A stretch of DNA of 64,000 nucleotides from Flavivirga amylovorans (lineage in GTDB: Bacteria; Bacteroidota; Bacteroidia; Flavobacteriales; Flavobacteriaceae), in contig NZ_JAUOEM010000003.1 of the NCBI RefSeq assembly GCF_030540875.1, positions 682,001-746,000 of the forward strand, given 5' to 3'. Numbering within the stretch: the first letter of the stretch is position 1; each line of letters begins with the position of its first letter. Below, one piece after another: positions 1 to 7,778 of this stretch. The notes under the pieces are model-generated. The model searched no databases, was not told where the DNA came from, and saw only the letters and a list, made by a program, of their open reading frames with translations. The position numbers and the translations under genes are program-made.

Positions 1-994
1 TAATAAATACGGCAGCAATACCTTGATACAAACTTGTCCCATCCATATTGACAGTCGCACCAACCGGTAGTACAAACCCGGAAACTTCTTTATCTACTCC
101 AATATGTTCTTCTACACGTTCCATAGTAACTGGTAAAGTAGCTGCACTACTGCTGGTTGAAAACGCTAAAAGTTGTGCTGGACTAATCTGTTTTAAAAAC
201 CATAGAGGCGATTTTTTTGTATACACACTTACCAATATGAGATAAAAACCAATCATTAATATTAAACCACCAACAACACACAAACTGTAGTTTAATAGTT
301 TTAGAAGTATTTCAGTATCATCAAAAGCTATAATAACATTAGCCATCAGAGCAAATACTGCATAAGGTGCAAAAAGCATAATAAGGTCTACCATTTTCAT
401 GACGACCTCATTTAACGAATCGAAAAAATTGACAAGAGGCCTTGCCTTTTCTTCTGTAATTAATAATAAACAAATCCCAACAAATAGTGCAAAGAAAATA
501 ACTTGAAGCATCTTTGCTTCTCCAAGCGCTTTAAATATATTACTTGGAAAAATATCAACCAATGCGCGTAATGGTCCCGCATCTTTTTGTGCAGATGCTT
601 TAGTAAGTTTATCCGCAACACCAGCATCATTTTCATATTTTGATTTAATTTTCTCTATGGTTTCTTGCGGCATACCATCTCCCGGTTTAATAGTATTCAC
701 AATACCTAAACCAATAACTATAGCAACTAAAGTGGTTACCATATAAATACTTATAGTTCGTAACCCCATGGTTTTAATCTTAGAAATATCTTTTAAATCT
801 GAAATCCCTTTTATTAAAGACGCCAAAATTAAGGGTACAGCAATTAGTTTTAGCAGATTAATGAATATCGTTCCGAATGGCGCAATCCAATCCGTAACAA
901 AATCTTTTCCATCTACGGAATTCATAATAAAACCAAAAATAATCCCTAAAACCATCCCTATGATGATTTTCCAATGCAATGCTATTTTTTTCAT
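1..994 (-). CDS. Dicarboxylate/amino acid:cation symporter (DAACS family), partial
   Basis: This is the N-terminal part (about 331 codons) of a gene that runs off the left edge. The ATG at 994-992 gives MKKIALHWKIIIGMVLGIIF, a basic start followed by the first membrane helix. Further hydrophobic helices follow, then the serine-rich SSSAATLPVT re-entrant loop encoded around 127-157, and near the edge GATVNMDGTSLYQG, which matches the NMDGT substrate and sodium site of the GltP/DctA/EAAT family. Family knowledge: these inner-membrane carriers import aspartate, glutamate or C4-dicarboxylates with sodium or protons. The substrate cannot be fixed because the C-terminal binding region lies outside the window. 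The start is preceded by an AGGA-like sequence on the minus strand. Confidence 0.9.
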   Translation of the reverse strand, partial: MKKIALHWKIIIGMVLGIIFGFIMNSVDGKDFVTDWIAPFGTIFINLLKLIAVPLILASLIKGISDLKDISKIKTMGLRTISIYMVTTLVAIVIGLGIVNTIKPGDGMPQETIEKIKSKYENDAGVADKLTKASAQKDAGPLRALVDIFPSNIFKALGEAKMLQVIFFALFVGICLLLITEEKARPLVNFFDSLNEVVMKMVDLIMLFAPYAVFALMANVIIAFDDTEILLKLLNYSLCVVGGLILMIGFYLILVSVYTKKSPLWFLKQISPAQLLAFSTSSSAATLPVTMERVEEHIGVDKEVSGFVLPVGATVNMDGTSLYQGIAAVFI

Positions 995-1397
995 TCTTTT
1001 CCTATCCTCTTATTTAGAGAGGGGTTTATTAATTAAAACTTTATAGAACTATTTATAATCAAATAAATTTGAGACAAGATAAGTATTTTTATTCTGTTTA
1101 AGATACAGGTAAAACCAGATTTGAATAAAAGATAACTTGTTTTATTCTGTATTTTTTATAATAGCATAATCCTTTTGAAAAACGCTTAAAATACTGGAGG
1201 AAACAAGCATTTCTTTCATAGCTATTCCAAAATAATTTAGATCCTATAAAAATGTAAAGAATATGCAACCAATAATAAATCATCACTGAAAATTTTATTT
1301 ATTGGTTATTATTGGTGATTTGATACAAAAGGAATTATTTTGGACTCATATTGAGACCTTATTAATCTCTTAAATAGATGTTTAGCTATATATCTTG
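995..1397. other. Intergenic region between symporter and aroC
   Basis: About 400 bp of AT-rich sequence with no convincing gene. It must carry the promoter of the symporter, which reads leftward, and the 3' untranslated region of aroC. I see no strong hairpin with a T-run, no tRNA and no repeat. A 62-codon frame on the minus strand has low-complexity composition and no family resemblance. Confidence 0.5.
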
Positions 1398-2459
1398 TTA
1401 GCCATACATCTTATTAATCAAGTGAAAGTCAGCTAAAACCAATGCTGCCATAGCTTCAACAATAGGTACAGCTCTTGGTACTACGCAAGGGTCATGACGC
1501 CCTTTTCCTTGCATTTCAACAGTATTACCGTCTTTATCTATGGTTTCGTATTTCTGAATAAGTGTAGCCACTGGTTTAAAAGCCACATTAAAATAGATAT
1601 CCATCCCGTTAGTGATACCACCTTGAATACCGCCCGAAAAATTAGTTTTTGTAGTACCATCATTATTAAACGAATCGTTATGATCGCTACCATACATAGT
1701 GCTACCTTCAAAACCACTACCATATTCAAATCCTTTTACAGCATTAATAGAAAGCATGGCCTTACCGAGCTCTGCATGTAATTTATCGAATACTGGCTCT
1801 CCTAAACCAACAGGTACATTTTTAATAACACAACTAACAATACCTCCTACAGTGTCTCCTTTACTTCGTACTTCTTTTATATAAGTTTCCATATTAGAAG
1901 CCATGGTCTGATCTGGACATCTAACAATATTTGATTCTATTTGTGTTAAGTCTAATTCGGTGTAAGGCTTATTTAATTTCATAGTACCTACACCAGAAAC
2001 ATAGGCAGTAATTTCTATGCCTTTTAACATTTGCTTAGCAATGGCACCTGCCACTACACGACATGCCGTTTCTCTTGCAGAACTTCGTCCGCCACCACGA
2101 TAGTCTCTAAAACCATATTTCTTGTCGTATACATAATCTGCATGACTTGGCCTATAACTATCCTTTATATGTGTATAATCGTGAGATTTTTGATTGGTAT
2201 TTTCAATAACAAAACCTATGGACGTTCCTGTTGTTTTTCCTTCAAAAATTCCAGAATGGAATTTAACCGTATCTGGCTCCTTACGTTGTGTAACGATAGC
2301 AGATTGACCAGGTTTTCTTCTATTGAGTTCGTTTTGAATTGCTTCTAAATCCAATTCTATTCCAGGAGGGCAACCATCAATAACACCTCCTAAAGCAGGT
2401 CCATGAGATTCTCCATAAGTTGTTAAATTGAATAGTTTTCCAAAGGAATTACCTGCCAT
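1398..2459 (-). CDS. aroC: Chorismate synthase
   Basis: Catalyses the last step of the shikimate pathway, 5-enolpyruvylshikimate-3-phosphate to chorismate, using reduced FMN in the cytoplasm. The 353-residue length is normal for the family. Visible signatures are YGESHG at residues 15-20, RRKPGQS near 48-54, [17 protein letters not shown] near 116-132 that binds FMN and substrate, and a C-terminal [19 protein letters not shown] segment that is typical of the last family signature. The ATG start gives [10 protein letters not shown], the common N-terminus. It stands alone in its orientation, with no other aromatic-pathway gene nearby. Confidence 0.97.
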   Translation of the reverse strand: MAGNSFGKLFNLTTYGESHGPALGGVIDGCPPGIELDLEAIQNELNRRKPGQSAIVTQRKEPDTVKFHSGIFEGKTTGTSIGFVIENTNQKSHDYTHIKDSYRPSHADYVYDKKYGFRDYRGGGRSSARETACRVVAGAIAKQMLKGIEITAYVSGVGTMKLNKPYTELDLTQIESNIVRCPDQTMASNMETYIKEVRSKGDTVGGIVSCVIKNVPVGLGEPVFDKLHAELGKAMLSINAVKGFEYGSGFEGSTMYGSDHNDSFNNDGTTKTNFSGGIQGGITNGMDIYFNVAFKPVATLIQKYETIDKDGNTVEMQGKGRHDPCVVPRAVPIVEAMAALVLADFHLINKMYG

Positions 2460-2742
2460 GTCTAAATTTTTGCTGCTAAAATAAAGCTTTTTTCCAAATC
2501 ATGTATCCTAAACACCAAGCTATCATGGTATTTTTTTCATGTATTATCATAAACCAAATTTCTTTAAAGCTTTTTTGTTACAGAACTCATTTTTAATGAA
2601 AACAACGCAGTTTAAGGCTTCTTTTTATTGTAATAAACAAACGAACAATTGTTTAACATAATACTGACAATTAAATAATTATAAGGTAATATTTACATAA
2701 TATAAAAGCTAGTAATTTGTAAAAAAAGATAAAACACCATTA

Positions 2743-3591
2743 TTGAAAATTAAACGCAAAATAGAAATCGCTGCCATCTCTGATGTTCATTTAGGTACTT
2801 ATGGCTGTCATGCTAAGCATCTACTCACCTATTTAAATAGTATTGAACCAAAAAAATTGGTTTTAAATGGTGACATTATTGACATCTGGCAATTTAGTAA
2901 ACGCTACTTCCCTAAATCTCACTTAAAAGTTATTAAGAAGATTATGGATATGGCTTCTGAAGGTGTTGATGTTATTTACATTACTGGAAACCATGACGAA
3001 ATGCTACGAAAATTCAGCAATACTACTATTGGTAATATTTCTATTGTTGATAAACTTGTTCTAGAATTAAATGGCAAAAAGGCCTGGTTTTTTCATGGGG
3101 ATGTGTTTGATGTTTCTATACAAAACGCAAAATGGCTTGCTAAACTTGGTGGTTATGGCTATGATGTACTAACACTTCTTAACCGTGTGGTTAATTGGTA
3201 TCTGGAAAAACGCGGAAAAGAGCGCTACTCCCTATCCAAAAAGATAAAGAATGGTGTTAAAGGTGCTGTAAAGTTTATTAATGATTACGAAGAAGTTATT
3301 TCCGATTTAGCCATTGAAAACGGTTATGATTATGTTATTTGCGGACACATACACCAACCAAAAATAGAGTATAAAGAAAATAAGCATGGCAAAACCATGT
3401 ATTTAAATTCTGGTGATTGGGTTGAAAATTTCACGGCGCTTGAATATCAATTTAATCGCTGGAAAATATACAATTACAACAAAGACAAGTTTGCTCCTTT
3501 TTATGTTGATGAAGACATCGAAAATATGGAAGTGAAAGATTTAATTGCTGCAATTACTATTGTTGAGCAGCATGAAAAAAAGACCAAGTAG
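2743..3591 (+). CDS. UDP-2,3-diacylglucosamine diphosphatase-like metallophosphoesterase
   Basis: A calcineurin-like phosphoesterase of 282 residues. The five metal-binding motifs are all present in order: DVH near residues 14-16, NGDIIDIW near 42, GNHDE near 86, HGD near 117 and GHIHQP near 203. This arrangement, with the following C-terminal lid, matches the LpxH-like family of Bacteroidota, which removes UMP from UDP-2,3-diacylglucosamine in lipid A synthesis, probably at the inner face of the membrane. The start is a TTG at 2743; no in-frame ATG precedes the first motif, so TTG is the only canonical choice. The substrate is inferred from family; a general phosphodiesterase role is possible. 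Confidence 0.82.
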   Translation: MKIKRKIEIAAISDVHLGTYGCHAKHLLTYLNSIEPKKLVLNGDIIDIWQFSKRYFPKSHLKVIKKIMDMASEGVDVIYITGNHDEMLRKFSNTTIGNISIVDKLVLELNGKKAWFFHGDVFDVSIQNAKWLAKLGGYGYDVLTLLNRVVNWYLEKRGKERYSLSKKIKNGVKGAVKFINDYEEVISDLAIENGYDYVICGHIHQPKIEYKENKHGKTMYLNSGDWVENFTALEYQFNRWKIYNYNKDKFAPFYVDEDIENMEVKDLIAAITIVEQHEKKTK

Positions 3592-3734
3592 CCCTTTGGT
3601 CAAATTGTTTTATTTTTTCTAATTTTTTAAGTAAAACCTTCTGGATGTTATAAGCATTTGTATATATTTGGTATGCAATTATATCTCATTATTACGAGAC
3701 AGTTGCTAAACCAGTTTCTACACAAATAATTATA

Positions 3735-4955
3735 ATGAAAAAACAACTATTTCTCCTAGTTATCTCTGTTTTAAGTATAAATATTCATTCTCAAATTACT
3801 TTCGAAAAAGGATATTATATTAACAATTCCGATCAAAAAATAGAATGTTTAATTAAAAACAAAGAGTCAAGAAACACCCCGACAACATTCGATTATAAGT
3901 TATCAGAAGAAAGGGAAGAAAAAGTATTAACCGTAAATGATGTTAAGGAATTTGGTATTTATAATATAGTAAAATATATCCGATTTGAAGGTAAAATAGA
4001 CAAATCGAGTATGGTCATGAGTAGCATGAGCAATACCAAAAACCCTGAATTTCAAAAAGAAACCCTTTTTTTAAAAGTTTTAATAGAAGGAAAAGCCAAC
4101 TTATATTCCTATGAAGAACCGAACTTGTTAAAGTTTTTTTATAAAAATGAAAATTCAAAAATCAGCCAGTTAGTTTTTAAAAATTACATGCCTGTCAATG
4201 ATGTTATTCATAAAAATGAAAGGTACAAACAACAATTGCTAAACGATTTGAAATGTGAGAATATTACAATGAATCAAATTAAAAATTTAGAGTATAAAAA
4301 AAATAGATTGGTCTCTTTTTTTAAAAAATATAATAATTGCAATAATTCGGAAAACATAACCTTTGAGAAAAAACAAAAAAGAGATCTACTTAATTTAACT
4401 TTGAGGCCAGGTTTTAAAAATTCTTCGTTAAAAATAGAAAATGGTAATTATAGAGGTCTAAGTATAAGAGATGCTGATTTTAATAATGAATTAGGCTTTA
4501 GGTTTGGCTTAGAAGTTGAGCTTCTTATGCCTTATAATAGAAATAAGTGGTCATTAATTATAGAACCGACCTATCAATCTTATAAATCTGAAAAAGAATA
4601 CTCAGATCGAAGTGTTAATAAAATAACTGTTGACTATAAATCAATTGAAATTCCAATTGGTATTAGACATTATTTATTTTTGAACAACAACTCTAAACTA
4701 TTTATAAATGGTTCGGCAATCTTTGATCTTAATAGTGATTCTAGTATTGTTTTTGATTTTAATGGTTCTTCATCTACGGAAAAGCTAGAGATTGAATCAA
4801 GACCAAATATGGCTTTTGGCTTTGGTTATAAACACCATGACAAATACAGCTTAGAATTAAGATATCAAACAAATAGAAATGTTTTAAATAAGTATGCAGC
4901 TTGGAGTTCTAAATATAGTGCACTATCCGTAATATTTGGATACTCACTATTGTAA
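3735..4955 (+). CDS. Secreted protein with C-terminal outer-membrane beta-barrel
   Basis: The 406-residue product starts with a signal peptide (MKKQLFLLVISVLSINIHSQ). Residues about 20-205 form a mixed, lysine-rich N-terminal domain with no motif I recognise. From about residue 210 there are alternating hydrophobic strands (for example FRFGLEVELLMPY, IEIPIGIRHYLF, FGFGYKHHDKYSLELRYQTN) ending in ALSVIFGYSLL, which fits a small PorT-like outer-membrane barrel. The gene is monocistronic, with 143 bp before it and about 100 bp after it. No function is assigned. Confidence 0.7.
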   Translation: MKKQLFLLVISVLSINIHSQITFEKGYYINNSDQKIECLIKNKESRNTPTTFDYKLSEEREEKVLTVNDVKEFGIYNIVKYIRFEGKIDKSSMVMSSMSNTKNPEFQKETLFLKVLIEGKANLYSYEEPNLLKFFYKNENSKISQLVFKNYMPVNDVIHKNERYKQQLLNDLKCENITMNQIKNLEYKKNRLVSFFKKYNNCNNSENITFEKKQKRDLLNLTLRPGFKNSSLKIENGNYRGLSIRDADFNNELGFRFGLEVELLMPYNRNKWSLIIEPTYQSYKSEKEYSDRSVNKITVDYKSIEIPIGIRHYLFLNNNSKLFINGSAIFDLNSDSSIVFDFNGSSSTEKLEIESRPNMAFGFGYKHHDKYSLELRYQTNRNVLNKYAAWSSKYSALSVIFGYSLL

Positions 4956-5054
4956 ATCAAGTGTCATTTTAAATTCTTTTTATTCACGATATAGAAGATT
5001 GGCCTGTAGCTTCAAATGGAATAAAGTATCAAAATTAGACTATGCATTAAACCA

Positions 5055-5744
5055 ATGAACAGACTAACCAGAATAACCTCAATTCTTATCCAATTACAAT
5101 CTAAAAAGGTAGTAACTGCTAAAGATATTGCTGATAGGTTTGAAATTAGTTTACGAACAGTTTATCGGGATATTAAAACGCTTCAAGAAGCTGGTGTTCC
5201 CATTGGTTCTGAAAATGGAATCGGTTACTTTATTGTTGATGGGTATTCGTTACCTCCTATAATGATTACAGAAGAAGAAGCTAACGCATTAATTGTTTCT
5301 GAAAAATTAATTTCTAATCAAGGAGATGTTTCGCTTATAAAAGATTTCAATTCAATACTTATAAAAATCAAGTCCGTTCTAAGAAATTTTGAAAAAGAAA
5401 ATGTAGCCAAATTAGAAAACAGGATAACTCCTTCATATAAAAAAGATGTATTTGAAAGTAACTGGCTCTCATTAATTCAAAAATCTATTACTAATACAAA
5501 GGTTCTAGAAATCGTTTATCATTCCATTTATAAAGATGAACAAACATTAAGACGTATTGAACCTTTAGGTGTTTATTATACCGATAAAGCCTGGATACTG
5601 ATTGCTCACTGCAAATTAAGAAACGAAATACGAGAATTTAGATTAGATAGGATTTTAAAAATAAATCCAACACTGGAAACCTTTGATTTTCAGAAAGATT
5701 TCAGCCTCTCAGAATATTTTGGCAGATTTACAGAATCAAGTTGA
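5055..5744 (+). CDS. YafY-type transcriptional regulator (HTH + WYL domain)
   Basis: A 229-residue regulator. Residues 1-56 form a winged HTH of the HTH_11 type (MNRLTRITSILIQLQSKKVV, then FEISLRTVYRDIKTLQEAGV as recognition helix and wing). Residues about 140-205 form a WYL sensing domain, with RRIEPLGVYYTDKAWILIAH and EFRLDRILKI as its hallmark strands. WYL proteins of this size usually control a neighbouring operon in response to a small ligand or nucleotide. The next gene, an NTF2-like protein 65 bp downstream, is the natural candidate target or partner, which is an inference from position. Confidence 0.88.
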   Translation: MNRLTRITSILIQLQSKKVVTAKDIADRFEISLRTVYRDIKTLQEAGVPIGSENGIGYFIVDGYSLPPIMITEEEANALIVSEKLISNQGDVSLIKDFNSILIKIKSVLRNFEKENVAKLENRITPSYKKDVFESNWLSLIQKSITNTKVLEIVYHSIYKDEQTLRRIEPLGVYYTDKAWILIAHCKLRNEIREFRLDRILKINPTLETFDFQKDFSLSEYFGRFTESS

Positions 5745-5768
5745 CATAAGGCTGTCACCCTTCCATTT

Positions 5769-5776
5769 TATTTTTG
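5769..5776 (+). promoter_or_regulatory. Candidate Bacteroidota -7 element upstream of NTF2-like gene
   Basis: TATTTTTG matches the TAnnTTTG -7 consensus of Bacteroidota and lies 33 bp before the ATG at 5810. No matching TTTG box is seen at the usual distance upstream, so this is only a candidate. Confidence 0.3.
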
Positions 5777-5809
5777 TTCTATTATTAACTATAAATTAAA
5801 TAATGATAG

Positions 5810-6187
5810 ATGGAAAAAAATGAAATAATTCAAATCTCCAAAAAGCATCCGCAAGCTTTCAAGAACATGGATCTTGATTTAGTTGATCAGTTTTTCACTA
5901 AAAACGCAACAAAAACGGGATTTATGTATGATTATGAATCCAGCAAATGGACAGATGTAACTACCGTTGGTCTTTCTGATTTCAAAAACTGGGTGGCAGA
6001 CTATAATAAAAATGATATCATGCCAAATTCAGAAATTAAAGTTCAGGTTCTTGATTTACAGGAAAAAATAGCTATTGTAAAACTTGAAATGGATTGGGCT
6101 CCAAATAAAAAAGGATGTGACTATCTGTTTCTTATAAAAGAAGACCGCTGGTTAATTGATAAAATTCTATGGCAAAGTATTTTGTAG
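5810..6187 (+). CDS. NTF2-like/SnoaL-like small protein
   Basis: A 125-residue cytoplasmic protein without a signal peptide. The order helix-helix (MEKNEIIQISKKHPQAF, then a DLDLVDQFF helix) followed by curved strands (KVQVLDLQEKIAIVKLEMDW, DYLFLIKEDRWLIDKILWQS) is the cone-like fold of the SnoaL/DUF4440/lumazine-binding-like group. Members are often small enzymes or ligand-binding proteins, and here no catalytic residues can be named. It lies directly after a WYL regulator on the same strand, so the two may form a regulator and target pair. Confidence 0.7.
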   Translation: MEKNEIIQISKKHPQAFKNMDLDLVDQFFTKNATKTGFMYDYESSKWTDVTTVGLSDFKNWVADYNKNDIMPNSEIKVQVLDLQEKIAIVKLEMDWAPNKKGCDYLFLIKEDRWLIDKILWQSIL

Positions 6188-6368
6188 CATCTATCATATA
6201 GCATTGATATTGAGCTTGTTTAAAATTTACTAATAAATAAGTAATAGGTTTTAGTAAGCACAATTTGACAAAATATACTATAACTATTTTTAAACAACCT
6301 CCTAGAAACAACTAATAATAATTAAATAAATAACTATTGAATTTATCTAATACTAAATCCAAAAAAAA

Positions 6369-6584
6369 ATGAATATCCTAGTATTTAAAACAGACATAGA
6401 TAATCCTCATAAACTAGCACTGATAAACAATTCTTTTGCTAAAATTCCAGAAATAAATCATTGGTCTGTTGATATGGAAGATATTGACAATGTTTTAAGA
6501 GTAGAAACTTCTGGAGATATATTAGAATCAAATATTATAGATTTACTAAATAAGGTTCATGTTTATTGTCAAGATTTAGTTTAA
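6369..6584 (+). CDS. Small HMA-like/ferredoxin-fold protein without metal motif
   Basis: A 71-residue protein. The pattern is strand (MNILVFKTDI), helix (NPHKLALINNSFAKI), two strands (INHWSVDMED, NVLRVETSG) and helix (ESNIIDLLNKVHVYCQDLV), which resembles a heavy-metal-associated beta-alpha-beta-beta-alpha fold. The CxxC metal-binding motif of copper chaperones is absent, so metal transport should not be assumed. It lies 62 bp upstream of the alkylation repair gene on the same strand. Function unknown. Confidence 0.6.
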   Translation: MNILVFKTDIDNPHKLALINNSFAKIPEINHWSVDMEDIDNVLRVETSGDILESNIIDLLNKVHVYCQDLV

Positions 6585-6645
6585 CATTTCCAAAAGATTG
6601 AACTCATCTTGAGTTCGCTATTAAAACATCTAAATAAAAAACAAA

Positions 6646-7755
6646 ATGGCAGAATTATTAAAAAATATATACAATACTAAATTCTTTGATCGCTTCATAA
6701 CTTCTGTTGAAGAAGTTGTTCCGAATTTTAACAAAACATCGTTTTTAAAGCATATATATGATTCCGAATGGGACAATAGAGAGCTAAAACAACGTATGCG
6801 GCATATAACCCTTATGTTTAAAGATCATTTATCGGATGATTTTAATACGAATGTCAAGGTTATACTGAAACTCATTCCTGTATTGGAAAACAATGGTTTT
6901 AAACCAGATAATTTAGAATTCATCTTTTTTCCGGACTTTATAGAAATTTATGGTTTAGAGCATTACGAAACATCTATAAATGCTTTTGAAAAAATCACAC
7001 AATTTGTGAGCTGTGAATTTGCCGTAAGACCTTTTATAATAGAATATCAAAATAATATGGTAAAACAAATGCTTCTCTGGACAAACCATAAACACAGCTC
7101 GGTTAGAAGGCTGGCTACTGAAGGTTGTAGACCAAGACTCCCTTGGGCGATGGCAATTCCATCTCTAAAAGCAAACCCTGCTCCTATTATTCCTATTCTT
7201 GAAAAATTAAAAAATGACCCTTCTGAGTATGTGAGAAGAAGTGTTGCAAATAATTTAAATGACATTTCTAAAGACAACCCCGAGACCGTTATTACGCTTG
7301 TTAAAAAATGGCAAGGAAAAACCAAAGAAACCGATTGGTTGGTAAAACATGCTAGTCGAACACTTTTAAAACAAGGCAATGCAGACATGATGATGTTATT
7401 TGGTTTTGGAACTGTTGACAACATAAAAGTAATCAACTTTAAAATATTGACGCCAAAGGTGAAAATTGGAAATTCTGTAGAGTTTTCATTAAAACTAGTC
7501 AACACAAGTAATCTAACCTCCAAAATCCGTTTGGAATATGGGTTATATTATCAAAAAGCGAATGGTACTTTATCTAGAAAAGTATTTAAAATAAGTGAAA
7601 AAGAATATCTCGAAAACTCGACTACAAATATTCACAAAAAACAATCGTTTAAGGTCATCACGACTCGTAAATTCCACGTCGGAAAACATCAGATTTCTAT
7701 AATTATAAATGGAAAAGAGCTGGATACCATATTAGATTTTGAGCTTATTCAATAA
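6646..7755 (+). CDS. DNA alkylation repair protein, AlkC type with Ig-like C-terminal domain
   Basis: A 369-residue protein. Residues about 1-240 are HEAT-like helical repeats of the AlkC/AlkD glycosylase superfamily; the segments VRRLATEGCRPRLPWAM and PSEYVRRSVANNLNDISKD are typical of this group, which excises N3-alkylated bases without base flipping. Residues about 260-369 change to beta-strands (VKIGNSVEFSLKLVNTS, KIRLEYGLYYQK, GKHQISIIINGKELD) that fit an immunoglobulin-like domain, as described for AlkC-alpha proteins. The gene is followed convergently by the large dehydrogenase at 7779. It probably acts on DNA in the cytoplasm; the exact lesion is inferred. Confidence 0.85.
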   Translation: MAELLKNIYNTKFFDRFITSVEEVVPNFNKTSFLKHIYDSEWDNRELKQRMRHITLMFKDHLSDDFNTNVKVILKLIPVLENNGFKPDNLEFIFFPDFIEIYGLEHYETSINAFEKITQFVSCEFAVRPFIIEYQNNMVKQMLLWTNHKHSSVRRLATEGCRPRLPWAMAIPSLKANPAPIIPILEKLKNDPSEYVRRSVANNLNDISKDNPETVITLVKKWQGKTKETDWLVKHASRTLLKQGNADMMMLFGFGTVDNIKVINFKILTPKVKIGNSVEFSLKLVNTSNLTSKIRLEYGLYYQKANGTLSRKVFKISEKEYLENSTTNIHKKQSFKVITTRKFHVGKHQISIIINGKELDTILDFELIQ

Positions 7756-7778
7756 GAATAAACACAAGAAAACTGGAG

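Noticed and set aside
1098-1286. Minus-strand frame of 62 codons
   Set aside because: Composition is Tyr/Cys/Lys-rich and looks random, there is no ribosome-binding site or family resemblance, and it lies in AT-rich spacer DNA.
3582-3601. Six-bp hairpin GACCAA/TTGGTC at the end of the phosphoesterase gene
   Set aside because: Weak stem, and the following T-rich sequence is not continuous, so it is not a convincing terminator.
6258-6290. TTTG followed by TATTTTTA upstream of the 71-residue protein
   Set aside because: The last base differs from the -7 consensus and the spacing is shorter than 19 bp, so not listed as a promoter.
7047-7523. 158-codon frame antisense to the alkylation repair gene
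   Set aside because: It is fully inside a well-supported gene on the other strand and has no recognisable motif.
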